NCBI GenBank assembly: GCA_002479485.1
Contig: DLNM01000063.1
Coordinates: 1-59,610 of the forward strand
DNA length: 59,610 nt
Origin: Firmicutes bacterium UBA7510
GTDB taxonomy: Bacteria > Bacillota > Clostridia > Tissierellales > Sedimentibacteraceae
Reading direction: 5' to 3'
Shown here: in pieces, positions 33,067 to 42,512 of the stretch
Layout of the letters: every line of letters begins with the position of its first letter
How positions within the stretch are numbered: position 1 is the first letter of the stretch
The notes under the pieces: model-generated
What the model was told of the DNA's origin: nothing
The model's database searches: none
What the model saw: only the letters and a program-made list of their open reading frames with translations
Made by a program: the position numbers and the translations under genes

Positions 33067-33993
33067 CTAATCTGCTAATCTTATTCTTGGGTCAACTAGT
33101 CCATATAAAATGTCAACAAAGAATAATGATACGATATATGTAAATGCAAAAAATACAGTCATACCTAAAATCATTAATGAGTCAGTATCAGATACAGCTT
33201 TTACATAGTGTTGACCCATGCCTGGTACAGAGAAAAAGTTTTCTATAACCATAGCTCCCCCAAATATATTGCCAATTGCAACTGGAACCATAGTAACTAT
33301 AGGTAAGATTGCATTTCGAAAAACATGTTTAAATACTAATCTTGTTTTTCCAACTCCTTTTGCTTTAGCAGTCTCAATGTAGTCCTCATTTAATACTGAG
33401 ATTGTACTATTTCTCATATATTTAGAGTATGTAGCAATACCAGGTATTGAATAAGCAGCTACTGGCAAGATAAAATGTTGCCATTTTCCCCATCCAAGTA
33501 TTGGAGCTAATTTAAATTTAAATGCTATGTAATACTGTAATAATGCACAAAATACAAATGCTGGTATACATATTGCAAATACAATTAAAACACTTATAAG
33601 TCTGTCTAAAACTCTTCCTCTATTAAGACCACACAGCATACCCAAGAGAACACCAATAACTACTTGTATGATTACTGCAAGTCCCCCTATTTTAGCTGAA
33701 ACTAATGCCGCAGTTTTTAATAGCGTGTTTACATTTCTTCCATCATAAATTACTGATGAACCCAAATCGAATTTAGTTAATAAATTTTTCATATAAGAAA
33801 AATATCTAACATACATGGGCTCATTCAGTCCGTATTTTTTTTCAAGGATAACCTTTGCCGACTGTGGTAGCTGATTAACTTTTGCAGCAATTGGGTCGCC
33901 AGGTTTCATGCTTATAATAAAGAATGATAAAGTGGTTATTATAAGCAACGAAATTATCGCGTAACCTAGCCTTTTCAAAATAAATTTTGCCAT
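33067..33993 (-). CDS. oppB: Oligopeptide ABC transporter permease OppB (copy 1)
   Basis: 308 aa, six transmembrane helices with the first at 9-29. The OppB N-terminal feature SMKPGDP, the motif YGLNEPMYVRYFSYMKNL and the EAA loop ETAKAKGVGKTRLVFKHVFRN are visible. It is the first gene of the copy-1 operon. A sigma-54 type promoter lies 59 nt upstream of its ATG, and a terminator separates it from the amidohydrolase gene. Confidence 0.94.
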   Translation of the reverse strand: MAKFILKRLGYAIISLLIITTLSFFIISMKPGDPIAAKVNQLPQSAKVILEKKYGLNEPMYVRYFSYMKNLLTKFDLGSSVIYDGRNVNTLLKTAALVSAKIGGLAVIIQVVIGVLLGMLCGLNRGRVLDRLISVLIVFAICIPAFVFCALLQYYIAFKFKLAPILGWGKWQHFILPVAAYSIPGIATYSKYMRNSTISVLNEDYIETAKAKGVGKTRLVFKHVFRNAILPIVTMVPVAIGNIFGGAMVIENFFSVPGMGQHYVKAVSDTDSLMILGMTVFFAFTYIVSLFFVDILYGLVDPRIRLAD

Positions 33994-34051
33994 ACAACTC
34001 CTCCAAATATAACTTTTTTAGTAATGAATTTTTATAACATATATTTATAAA

Positions 34052-34067
34052 TGCAATTACCATACCA
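34052..34067 (-). promoter_or_regulatory. Sigma-54 (-24/-12) promoter of the copy-1 opp operon
   Basis: The minus strand reads TGGTATGGTAATTGCA. It has the invariant GG and GC dinucleotides with 10 bp between, as in the consensus TGGCACG-N4-TTGCA. It lies 59 nt before oppB. The rpoN gene and an activator are encoded 10-12 kb away in the same cluster. Confidence 0.75.
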
Positions 34068-34143
34068 ATATATTTTGGTACATTCTATTAATATTTCTAT
34101 TATTTTCTTGATAACGTTTTTCTTGAAATTTGAACATAAAAAA

Positions 34144-34180
34144 AGGAATTTAATTTCCATTTGATTAGATTTAAATTCCT
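34144..34180 (-). terminator. Terminator after the amidohydrolase pair
   Basis: AGGAATTTAA (34144-34153) / TTAAATTCCT (34171-34180), with an A-run on the left giving a U-tract on the minus strand. It separates the amidohydrolase genes from opp copy 1. Confidence 0.75.
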
Positions 34181-34279
34181 CTGATTTTTGTTTTGTACTT
34201 TTTTTAAGCACTTATTGTATTGATTATGGTGTTTTGTCTCAATTTTAGTCTGTAATTAACTGCTAAATACTAATCTCAG

Positions 34280-35434
34280 TTAGTATTTATATACTATTTC
34301 ACCATTTATAATAGTAAAAATTGTTTTTGCATTTGTATCTAGTCCAGGTGTACCTTTAAAAATTGCTATATCAGCATCTTTACCAATCTCCAAAGAACCT
34401 AATCTATCTTCTACACCTAATACACGTGCTGCATTTATAGTTACCATTCTAAGAGCTCTATTAATTTTTACGCCCTCTCTAACCGCTTCTCCAACATGAT
34501 TGATAAGTGTTTCTACACTTAGTATAGGTGCATCTGTAACAAGCGCAACATTTACTCCTCTATCATCTAGTTCCTTTACTGACTCAACATCAATTTTTCT
34601 TCTTTCTCCTGCGCCAGTTCTATATGTTGCAATTGGTCCATAACATATATCACAGCCGCTTTCAACTATTTCATCCATATAGTCAGTTGCACCCCAAGCG
34701 TGTTCAAGAGAAAAATGAACTCCAAATTCCTTTGCTATTTCAATAGCTGTAAGCATATCATATTGTGTACAATGCATCTTAAATGGAATTTCATTTTTAA
34801 GTGCAGGTATTATAGCTTCCAGGTCAGCATCATATTTAGGATTTTCACCCTTATTCTTTTTTTCCATATAGTCCTTAGCTTTATTTAGTATATCTCTTAA
34901 CACATGAGCTACACCCATTCTAGTCATCGGCATTCTTCCTTTATGACCCCACGTATTTTTAGGATTGCCACCAAAGGCAATTTTAAGAGCGCAAGGAGCT
35001 TTTATGGTCATATCAAATATATTATCTCCATATGTTTTTGCAGCAAAAGGCAAACCACAAATTACATTACCACTACCTGGTGTTAATAGAACAGATGTTA
35101 TACCATTTTGATAATAGAATTTAAACTCTCTTGCAGTTGCATCTGTACTATATTGTGCATTTATAGCTGGAGTATTTGGGCTTGTCATTTCATTTGCATC
35201 ATCATTTCCTGCATCAGTATTGAAATCAAACATACCTACATGTGAGTGTGCGTCTATAAGTCCAGGTAACACAACTAAACCGCTAGCATCAATTATCTCA
35301 GCATCTGAATCGTTGATTTGAGATTCCATCGCCTTAATTTTGCCGTCTTCTAATAATATGTCTCCCTTAAAGAACTCCTTATCACCTGTAAGCATAGTAT
35401 ATGCATTAGCATTTTTTATTAGTATTTTTTTCAT
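34280..35434 (-). CDS. Metal-dependent amidohydrolase (COG1228-like), catalytically competent member
   Basis: 384 aa from the ATG at 35434. An upstream in-frame ATG contains the GGAAGGAG ribosome site itself and is rejected. Amidohydrolase TIM-barrel signs: beta-sandwich strand then GLIDAHSHVG with the metal-binding H63 and H65, a Lys in ALKIAFGGNPK, His in FKMHCTQ, His in SLEHAWG, and the metal Asp in VTDAP. The family includes imidazolonepropionase, cytosine-deaminase-like enzymes and Xaa-Pro dipeptidases of COG1228. Context between peptide transporters and an M24 peptidase makes a dipeptidase-like activity attractive, but this is inference. It follows its inactive paralogue with 1 nt between stop and start. 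Confidence 0.82.
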   Translation of the reverse strand: MKKILIKNANAYTMLTGDKEFFKGDILLEDGKIKAMESQINDSDAEIIDASGLVVLPGLIDAHSHVGMFDFNTDAGNDDANEMTSPNTPAINAQYSTDATAREFKFYYQNGITSVLLTPGSGNVICGLPFAAKTYGDNIFDMTIKAPCALKIAFGGNPKNTWGHKGRMPMTRMGVAHVLRDILNKAKDYMEKKNKGENPKYDADLEAIIPALKNEIPFKMHCTQYDMLTAIEIAKEFGVHFSLEHAWGATDYMDEIVESGCDICYGPIATYRTGAGERRKIDVESVKELDDRGVNVALVTDAPILSVETLINHVGEAVREGVKINRALRMVTINAARVLGVEDRLGSLEIGKDADIAIFKGTPGLDTNAKTIFTIINGEIVYKY

Positions 35435-35435
35435 A

Positions 35436-36551
35436 TTATAGTACACTCCTTCCATTTACAATGCAAACCTCTACTCTTGCATCGTAGGTTTTTATAGGAT
35501 TATTTGAGTATACAACTATATCTGCATGCTTGCCTTCCTCTATTGTTCCTATAACATCATCTACACCTAGCATTTTTGCTGGGTATAAAGTCATCATTTT
35601 TACTATATCTTCAGCTTCTATACCAGCTTTAAACATTTCAATAGCATCCCATAAATAAACCTCTCTACCTTCAGAATAGCCTTTAGCTGTTGTAGTGAAG
35701 CTTACTAGCTTATTGTTATCAAGCAAAGTTTGAACCTTTGATAAATCAACATTATATCTACCTGTTGCTGAAAGATTTGTAACATTGCCAAATATAACTC
35801 CCTCAGCATTTTCCACTAAACTATCTACACATCTATCAAACTCAAATGCATCTGTTACATAATAGTTTATCTTTTCATATTGCTTTAATAGATGAATCAA
35901 GCCTTCTATTTCATGTTTAGTAATTGCAGCTATAAATATAGGCATTTCACCGTCTATTACCTTTTTAATAATTTTTTGCTTATCATCGTAATCTTTTTCA
36001 TCTGTTACAGAAACACTATGTAAAGCATTTTCTAATATATTGAATACTCCCATTTTTGTTTTAGGAAGTATATCCTTCTTGCCATAAGTATCTCTTACGC
36101 TATCAGTTACACTACACTTTAAGACTACTTTTTCCCTTAAGTATCTTTCACTATATTTAAATGCTGGTGTCTTAAATACGGCAACTTGTCCACCCATAAC
36201 ATTAGAGTTTGTAGGCGATAATCCAATTGTTGTAATTCCACTTAAGTAAAACTTTTGCATGCTTATCTCATCTGGATCAACACTGTATCTTATATTTAAT
36301 TCAGGTGTTAATGTATCTGTTGCTTCTTGATTGTCCATATATGATGTTGGTATACCCATTGCACCTATTGATGATAAAGGATCTATAAAGCCAGGAAAAA
36401 CCTCTTTATCAGTTACATCTATTACTTCTGCACCATCACATTGTAAATTTTGACCTACTTTTTTAATTATGTTATTTTCAACCATAATGTCATAATTACT
36501 TAAAACTTCACCGTTTCCTATATGAACATTACCATTTTTTAATATTATCAT
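35436..36551 (-). CDS. Amidohydrolase-fold protein lacking metal ligands (probable pseudoenzyme)
   Basis: 371 aa, collinear with the next gene's amidohydrolase. The expected GxIDxHxH reads GFIDPLSSIG, so both metal histidines are Leu59 and Ser61. The later His-containing strands read IFIAAITKHE and NYYVTDAFEF, and the metal Asp strand VTDAP is replaced by SFTTTAKG. Barrel framework motifs remain (KMGVFNILENAL, MTLYPAKMLGVDDVIGTIEEGKHADIV), so it is an intact, selected gene rather than a decaying one. It is probably a structural or regulatory partner of the active copy, coupled to it by a 1-nt gap. Function unknown. Confidence 0.8.
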   Translation of the reverse strand: MIILKNGNVHIGNGEVLSNYDIMVENNIIKKVGQNLQCDGAEVIDVTDKEVFPGFIDPLSSIGAMGIPTSYMDNQEATDTLTPELNIRYSVDPDEISMQKFYLSGITTIGLSPTNSNVMGGQVAVFKTPAFKYSERYLREKVVLKCSVTDSVRDTYGKKDILPKTKMGVFNILENALHSVSVTDEKDYDDKQKIIKKVIDGEMPIFIAAITKHEIEGLIHLLKQYEKINYYVTDAFEFDRCVDSLVENAEGVIFGNVTNLSATGRYNVDLSKVQTLLDNNKLVSFTTTAKGYSEGREVYLWDAIEMFKAGIEAEDIVKMMTLYPAKMLGVDDVIGTIEEGKHADIVVYSNNPIKTYDARVEVCIVNGRSVL

Positions 36552-36566
36552 ATTATCCTCCCATTA

Positions 36567-36640
36567 TGTCACCAAGTGGTGGCATCACATGAAAAATCGT
36601 TTTTTGATTTTTCCATAGCGTGAATGTCTTTTTTCACGCT
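36567..36640. repeat. Dispersed stem-loop repeat, copy C (three hairpins)
   Basis: TGTCACCA (36567-36574) / TGGTGGCA (36577-36584); GAAAAATC (36591-36598) / GATTTTTC (36606-36613); AGCGTGAA (36617-36624) / TTCACGCT (36633-36640). The last two match the element at 11301-11352; the first and last match the one at 21041-21084, which lacks the middle hairpin. It lies between oppA copy 2 and the amidohydrolase pair. Confidence 0.72.
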
Positions 36641-36661
36641 TTTCTCTTTCTAAATAATAAC

Positions 36662-36689
36662 AAGGGTGCTTTTTTACAAAAGCCCCCTT
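36662..36689 (-). terminator. Probable terminator after oppA copy 2
   Basis: AAGGGTGCTTTT (36662-36673) / AAAAGCCCCCTT (36678-36689), with one mismatch. The tail on the minus strand is only moderately U-rich, so read-through into the amidohydrolase genes is possible. Confidence 0.55.
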
Positions 36690-36718
36690 ATTACATTTTC
36701 TAAAATTATTTTTTTGTA

Positions 36719-38473
36719 CTATTTTCCTGAAGTATAAATATTAGTATAATCTGTAGCTGAGTGAGGAGTTACATAGTATCCTTCTACATAATTAGCTAAG
36801 AAAGTGTTTGAATTAAATACAAATGTAGGTACTATAACACCTGTTCCAACTAATAATTCTTCAGCTTGTAAGAATAATTCAGCTCTTTTTTGATTATCAG
36901 TTTCGTTTGAAGCTTGAACTAATAATTCATGATACTTATCAGCATCTTTTCCTGTCCAACCAGATTTTGAGCTATTGAAGTATCCATCAATTGGATCATA
37001 TATTTGTAATAATGCGTTTGGATCGTTGTAGTATGGTCCCCAACCAGCAGCACAAATATCATAATCCCCAGCGTCTACTTTGTCCCACATGATGTTCCAT
37101 TCCATCATGTCTATAGTAATTCTAACACCTAAAGTTTCTTCCCAAGTTTGTAATAACCATTCAGCTAATTTCTTACTAAACTCAGTAGTACCTCTAGTTG
37201 CATATCTAACTTCCATCTTAGATGGATCTGGATCTAATCCTTCTTCTTTAAGTCCTTCTATTAAAAGAGCTTTTGGATCAGGATATTCTGCTTGAAGTAT
37301 TTTTATAATGTCGTTTTTGCCTTCTACTCTTTCGCTATAAAGCTCATCTCCAACATTTGTTACAGGTGGCATCATAGAGTATAATGGTGTACATTTTCCA
37401 TTGTTTATATCTTCGTTTAATTTCTCTCTATCAATTGCTAAAGAAAATGCTAATCTTATCTTAGGGTTTTTAAAATATTTATTAGCACAGTTAAATCCAA
37501 AGAACTCAGGAGCATTTCCAGGAGTTGTAACTTGCTTAAATCTTCCATCTTCAATTATTACTTTTTGCCAATCTTGGTCATTTGTAGATATAACATCGAT
37601 TTCACCAGCTAATAACGCTTGAACTGATGTAGCTGTATCTTGGATAACCTTTCTGTTAATTTTCTGAAGTTTTACATTAGCAGCATCCCAATATTTTTCA
37701 TTTTTAACTAAAGTCATTTGAACGTTTTGGCTCCAGCTTTCTATAACAAATGGTCCATTCATTACAACCTTATCAAATGATGATCCGTAAGAATCTCCCC
37801 ACTCCTCATATTTGTCTTGTCTAACTGGTTTAGCACCTGTAAGTAAATCTAAGAAATAACTATATGGTTTAACAAGTGTAAATTCTACAGTTTTTTCATC
37901 AATAGCTTTTACTCCAATATCTTCAGGATTTCCATCACTATATAAAGCTTCATTAAAGTTTTTTATAACTCCATCAAATAACCAAGCATTAGTAGAACCT
38001 GTTTTTGGTGTAGCCATCATTCTAAATGTATATACAAAGTCATTTGCTGTTACTGGAACACCATCATTCCAAACTGAATTTTCTCTTATTTTGAATGTAT
38101 ATACTGTTCCATCTTCACTGATATCCCAAGACTCAGCAGCAGCAGCTTTAATCATTGAATTTCCATTTTCATCCGCAACATCTGCAACTAATGTTTCTAA
38201 AATCAACTCATGCAATCCGTTATCAGGAGCAGTTGTATTAACCATTGGGTTTAGTCCTAATACAGCACTTGCACTACTGAAAGTAAATTCTTGTTTTTCA
38301 TCTGGTGTTTTTTCATCAGGTGTTTTTTCACCAGAATCAGTACCATTGTTGTTTTGCTCTTTTGAATTTGGAGTGTTAGGATCTCCTTTTGAATCATTGC
38401 CGCAACCTGTAAATGCAGTTAAGCACATTGTTGCAACTAAAGTTAAGGCTAAGGCTTTTTTTAATCTTATCAT
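36719..38473 (-). CDS. oppA: Oligopeptide ABC transporter substrate-binding lipoprotein (copy 2)
   Basis: 584 aa, SBP family 5 lipoprotein with lipobox FTGC (Cys24) and a Pro/Lys/Glu linker containing a direct repeat of GEKTPDEKTPDEK type (about 48-61). The fold shows AAESWDISEDGTVYTFKIREN and AAGWGPYYNDPNALL. It is a paralogue of the copy-1 protein with the same domain layout. A short hairpin stands between oppF and this gene, a common means to raise binding-protein levels. It is followed by a terminator-like stem and then the amidohydrolase genes. Confidence 0.93.
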   Translation of the reverse strand: MIRLKKALALTLVATMCLTAFTGCGNDSKGDPNTPNSKEQNNNGTDSGEKTPDEKTPDEKQEFTFSSASAVLGLNPMVNTTAPDNGLHELILETLVADVADENGNSMIKAAAAESWDISEDGTVYTFKIRENSVWNDGVPVTANDFVYTFRMMATPKTGSTNAWLFDGVIKNFNEALYSDGNPEDIGVKAIDEKTVEFTLVKPYSYFLDLLTGAKPVRQDKYEEWGDSYGSSFDKVVMNGPFVIESWSQNVQMTLVKNEKYWDAANVKLQKINRKVIQDTATSVQALLAGEIDVISTNDQDWQKVIIEDGRFKQVTTPGNAPEFFGFNCANKYFKNPKIRLAFSLAIDREKLNEDINNGKCTPLYSMMPPVTNVGDELYSERVEGKNDIIKILQAEYPDPKALLIEGLKEEGLDPDPSKMEVRYATRGTTEFSKKLAEWLLQTWEETLGVRITIDMMEWNIMWDKVDAGDYDICAAGWGPYYNDPNALLQIYDPIDGYFNSSKSGWTGKDADKYHELLVQASNETDNQKRAELFLQAEELLVGTGVIVPTFVFNSNTFLANYVEGYYVTPHSATDYTNIYTSGK

Positions 38474-38518
38474 ATTGTCCTCCTTGTAATTTAGCCAATT
38501 TATCTTAATAGACTATAA

Positions 38519-38534
38519 AACCGAAAAATCGGTT
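38519..38534 (-). other. Small intercistronic hairpin oppF-oppA (copy 2)
   Basis: AACCGA (38519-38524), loop AAAA, TCGGTT (38529-38534). There is no U-tract, so an mRNA stability or processing role is likelier than termination. Confidence 0.5.
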
Positions 38535-38557
38535 ATATATACTACTAAAAACGATTT

Positions 38558-39529
38558 TTACTTAATCAAATGACATGCTACAAAGTGTTCTTTTGAAACC
38601 TCAACAAGCTTTGGCATCTCTTTTTTACAAATATCCTTTACTTCACTACATCTTGATGCAAATTTACAACCAGGCTTAGGATTAATAGGGCTAGGAATCT
38701 CGCCTTCTATTGGTATTCTTCGCTTCTGTTTTTCAGAATTAGGATCTGCTATAGGAATCGCTGATAATAACGCCTTCGTATATGGATGCATTGGATTATC
38801 ATATAACATATCACTTGTTGTAAATTCAACTAAACTTCCTAAATACATAACACCAACTCTATCTGAAATATGCTTTACCATTGATAGGTCATGTGCTATA
38901 AATAAATATGTTAAGTTTTTCTTTCTTTGCAATTCTATTAACAGGTTAACTACCTGAGCTTGAATAGAAACGTCAAGTGCTGAAATTGGCTCATCACATA
39001 CTATAAAATTAGGTTCTATAGCTAATGCTCTAGCAATACCTATACGCTGTCTTTGTCCTCCAGAAAATTCATGAGGAAATCTTGAAGCATGCTCTTTGTT
39101 AAGCCCTACAGTTGTAAGCAGTTCGTAAATTTTATCTTGTCTTTGTTCACCTGAGTATAGTTTATGAATATCTATACCTTCTCCAATTATATCCCCCACT
39201 GTCATTCTTGGATTAAGTGAAGAATATGGATCTTGGAATATAATTTGTGCACTTTTTGTAAATTCTTTTTTCTCTTTTTTGCCTAATTTATGAATATCAA
39301 CTCCATTGAAAAGCACTTCACCTTCTGTTGCATCATATAAGCCCATAACTGTTTTACCACATGTAGTTTTTCCGCAACCAGACTCTCCAACAAGACCTAA
39401 AGTTTCACCTTTATATATATTAAAGCTAACACCATCAACTGCCTTAAGTACTTGATTACGTCCAACTTTAAAATATTTTTTTAAATCTTTAACTTGAATT
39501 AATATTTCTTTATCTTTATTATTTGACAT
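38558..39529 (-). CDS. oppF: Oligopeptide ABC transporter ATPase OppF (copy 2)
   Basis: 323 aa. Walker A GESGCGKTT, signature FSGGQRQRIGIARAL, Walker B FIVCDEP, and C-terminal CKFASRCSEVKDICKKEMP. Highly similar along its length to the copy-1 OppF. Its start overlaps the oppD stop by 11 nt, so the two are coupled. Confidence 0.95.
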   Translation of the reverse strand: MSNNKDKEILIQVKDLKKYFKVGRNQVLKAVDGVSFNIYKGETLGLVGESGCGKTTCGKTVMGLYDATEGEVLFNGVDIHKLGKKEKKEFTKSAQIIFQDPYSSLNPRMTVGDIIGEGIDIHKLYSGEQRQDKIYELLTTVGLNKEHASRFPHEFSGGQRQRIGIARALAIEPNFIVCDEPISALDVSIQAQVVNLLIELQRKKNLTYLFIAHDLSMVKHISDRVGVMYLGSLVEFTTSDMLYDNPMHPYTKALLSAIPIADPNSEKQKRRIPIEGEIPSPINPKPGCKFASRCSEVKDICKKEMPKLVEVSKEHFVACHLIK

Positions 39530-40559
39530 TTGAATCCCCCTTTAGTAATATTTCAGGTATTCCTGTCTTATCTGCTCTAGAATCGTGTAACCAACAAGAA
39601 CACTCTTGAGTACTAGAAAATACATTAGTTTGTGGGAATTTTACTCTACAAACCTCCATGCCATACTCGCATCTAGCAGCAAATGGACAACCAACAGGTG
39701 GATTAATTAAATCTGGAGGTGTTCCAGTTAAGGAATATAACTCTTCTTTGTTGTTTGTGCTTAATTTAGGCACTGATCTTAATAAAGCTAATGTGTATGG
39801 ATGCTTTGGATTGTAGAAAATTTCATCTACAGTACCTCTTTCAACAACCTTACCAGCGTACATAACTTGTATTCTATCTGCCACACTTGCAACGACCCCC
39901 AAATCATGTGTTACTAATATTACTCCAGTGTTTAATCTTTTTTGCAAAGTTCCTATTAAGTCCATAATTTGAGCTTGAATAGTAACATCAAGCGCAGTAG
40001 TTGGCTCGTCTGCTATTAGAACCTGTGGATTACAAGCAAGTGCAATAGCAATCATTGCTCTTTGTCTCATTCCTCCTGAAAACTCAAATGGATATTGATT
40101 TAATCTTTGTTTAGCATTTGGTATTTTTACAAGTTCAAGCATTTCCAAAGCTTGTATTCTAGCCTCTCTTAAAGACTTTTTATCATGTATAACTATACTT
40201 TCAGCAATTTGATCCCCAATTTTCATTGTTGGATTTAATGAAGTCATTGGATCTTGAAATATCATTGACATTTGTCTTCCTCTTACCTTTGACATTTCAT
40301 TTTCATTTAGGTCAAGTAGATTTTTTCCATTAAAGTTTATCTCCGAAACCTTTTTATCTATTATTGACTGAGGTGTTGGTAAAAGCCCCATAATTGCTTT
40401 TGATGTAACAGTTTTACCACATCCGGATTCTCCAACTATTGCAAGAGTTTCTCCTTTATTTAAATAAAAGTCTACACCTCTAACAGCTTGGGAAACCCCA
40501 GCATAAGTATTAAACGACACATTTAAATTTTTAACTTCTAATATTCTTTCACTACTCAT
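39519..40559 (-). CDS. oppD: Oligopeptide ABC transporter ATPase OppD (copy 2)
   Basis: 346 aa. Walker A GESGCGKTV, signature FSGGMRQRAMIAIAL, Walker B VLIADEPTTALD, and C-terminal CPFAARCEYGMEVC. A C-terminal extension of about 15 residues, compared with copy 1, overlaps oppF. It lies 9 nt after oppC. Confidence 0.95.
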   Translation of the reverse strand: MSSERILEVKNLNVSFNTYAGVSQAVRGVDFYLNKGETLAIVGESGCGKTVTSKAIMGLLPTPQSIIDKKVSEINFNGKNLLDLNENEMSKVRGRQMSMIFQDPMTSLNPTMKIGDQIAESIVIHDKKSLREARIQALEMLELVKIPNAKQRLNQYPFEFSGGMRQRAMIAIALACNPQVLIADEPTTALDVTIQAQIMDLIGTLQKRLNTGVILVTHDLGVVASVADRIQVMYAGKVVERGTVDEIFYNPKHPYTLALLRSVPKLSTNNKEELYSLTGTPPDLINPPVGCPFAARCEYGMEVCRVKFPQTNVFSSTQECSCWLHDSRADKTGIPEILLKGDSNVK

Positions 40560-40568
40560 AAAATCCTC

Positions 40569-41522
40569 CTACTGTCTCAATTTTGGATCTAATGCATCTG
40601 AAAGACCGTCACCTATTAGGTGGAATGCCAAAATTGTAAGAATAATCATCATACATGGGAATAATAACTCATGTGGATAAAACATTAATTTTTGTTGACC
40701 TGCTGATGCTAATGCACCCCAGCTTGTTTCTGGTGGTCTAACTCCTAAACCAATATAACTTAAAAATGCCTCACTGAATATGAATCCAGGAACAGACATT
40801 GTAATATCAACCATTATAATACCTAAAGTATTAGGGATAAGATGTCTCAATATAATTCTTGTTGTACTTGCTCCAAGAGCTTTAGCAGCTTGTACATAAT
40901 CTTGCTGTTTAATTTGAAGTATTTGCCCCCTAACCATACGTGTAGTTCCAACCCATGCTGTTAAACTCATTGCAAATACTAAGGAAAACATACTTCTACC
41001 TAAAACCATAGATAGAATAACTACTATTATCAAATATGGAAGGTTTCCTATAAACTCGCATATTCTCATTATAATATCATCAACTATTCCGCCTTTTAAT
41101 CCAGCCAATGCTCCTAATAAAGAGCCTATAATAAACATTACAGCTGTACAGCTTAAACCGATAATTATAGAGATTCTACCGCCAACACAAACTCTTGTGA
41201 ATAAGTCTCTACCCATGTCATCTGTACCAAACCAGTGCTCTGCACTTGGAAGCTGGTCCTTTATAGAAGCATTTATATATTGATAATTTTTTCCTGTAAC
41301 CATAGGTCCAAAACAAATTACTAAAACTACTAAAATTAATAATATTAATCCAGTAAGTGCTAATTTATTGTTTCTAAACCTTCTCCATACGTCTGCCCAA
41401 TATGTTAATGATGGTTTATTTAATTGATCTCCTGACAGACCTTTTGTGCCTACCCTCTTAAACATGTCGTCTGAAAGAGTAGCATTATCTTGCATTACGC
41501 CTATATTACTATTTTTGCTCAT
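40569..41522 (-). CDS. oppC: Oligopeptide ABC transporter permease OppC (copy 2)
   Basis: 317 aa, about six transmembrane helices. Motifs are WFGTDDMGRDLFTRVCVGG and the EAA loop AAKALGASTTRIILRHLIPN. The N-terminal leader KRVGTKGLSGDQLNKPSLTY resembles that of copy 1 (VIGTKGLDAEKISKPSLTF), supporting duplication of the whole operon. It lies 15 nt after oppB. Confidence 0.94.
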   Translation of the reverse strand: MSKNSNIGVMQDNATLSDDMFKRVGTKGLSGDQLNKPSLTYWADVWRRFRNNKLALTGLILLILVVLVICFGPMVTGKNYQYINASIKDQLPSAEHWFGTDDMGRDLFTRVCVGGRISIIIGLSCTAVMFIIGSLLGALAGLKGGIVDDIIMRICEFIGNLPYLIIVVILSMVLGRSMFSLVFAMSLTAWVGTTRMVRGQILQIKQQDYVQAAKALGASTTRIILRHLIPNTLGIIMVDITMSVPGFIFSEAFLSYIGLGVRPPETSWGALASAGQQKLMFYPHELLFPCMMIILTILAFHLIGDGLSDALDPKLRQ

Positions 41523-41537
41523 ATCATTACCTCACTC

Positions 41538-42473
41538 TTAATTTTCAGACTTCGCAACTCTGATTCTTGGGTCAACTAGACCATATAATATATCTACTAC
41601 TATTAAAGATCCAACATACAACATAGCATAGAATATCGTTAACCCTAAAATCATTGTATAATCATTGTCAGAAACTGATTTTACATAATAAGCACCAAGT
41701 CCAGGGATAGCAAACATTTTTTCAAGTATAAATGAGCCTGTAAATATACCTGCTATAGCTGGTCCTGTCATAGTTACAATAGGAATCATAGAATTTCTTA
41801 AAATATGTTTTTTTACTACTCTACCTTTTTTACAACCTTTAGCCTTTGCTGTAATAATATAATCTTCACTAATAACTGATAAAGTACTACTTCTCATATA
41901 TTTTGTGTATGATGCAATACCTCCTATAGCATAAGCTGCTACTGGTAATATGAAGTGTTTTAACTCTCCCCATCCAAATACGGGAGCTAATTTCCACTTG
42001 AAAGCTACAAAATATTGTAACAATGCTGCAAAAACGAAGCTTGGCACACAAATTGCTAAAACAACACATACACGTATTATATGATCCCCTAGCTTGCCCC
42101 TGTTAAGACCTGAAACAAGTCCTAAGCAAACTCCTATAGTCACTTGAAATGCTAAGGCTACTATACCTATTCTTGCAGAAACCCATGCATTATCTTTAAT
42201 TACATCATTAGCTGATTTCCCTGTATAAATTATTGATTCTCCAAAATCACCTGTAGTAAATAAATTTTTCATGTAAATGATATACCTTTCAAATACAGGT
42301 TTATCGAGGCCATATTTGGCTTTAATTATTGCTTGTGCTTGCTCAGGCATTTGTCCTACCTTAGCAGCTATAGGATCTCCCGGAGCTCCAGCTATAAGAA
42401 AGAAAGTTGCTGTAATTATCAAAAATAATGTAATTATAGCATAACAAATTCTCTTTAAGATAAATCTACTCAT
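41538..42473 (-). CDS. oppB: Oligopeptide ABC transporter permease OppB (copy 2)
   Basis: 311 aa, six transmembrane helices. It has GAPGDP near the N-terminus, YGLDKPVFERYIIYMKNL and the EAA loop ITAKAKGCKKGRVVKKHILRN. It begins 39 nt after the M24 peptidase stop, so it is probably read from the sigma-54 promoter at 43619-43634. Confidence 0.94.
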   Translation of the reverse strand: MSRFILKRICYAIITLFLIITATFFLIAGAPGDPIAAKVGQMPEQAQAIIKAKYGLDKPVFERYIIYMKNLFTTGDFGESIIYTGKSANDVIKDNAWVSARIGIVALAFQVTIGVCLGLVSGLNRGKLGDHIIRVCVVLAICVPSFVFAALLQYFVAFKWKLAPVFGWGELKHFILPVAAYAIGGIASYTKYMRSSTLSVISEDYIITAKAKGCKKGRVVKKHILRNSMIPIVTMTGPAIAGIFTGSFILEKMFAIPGLGAYYVKSVSDNDYTMILGLTIFYAMLYVGSLIVVDILYGLVDPRIRVAKSEN

Positions 42474-42512
42474 AAAACAATCCCTTTCCTTATATTATTT
42501 TGTCATAGTCTT

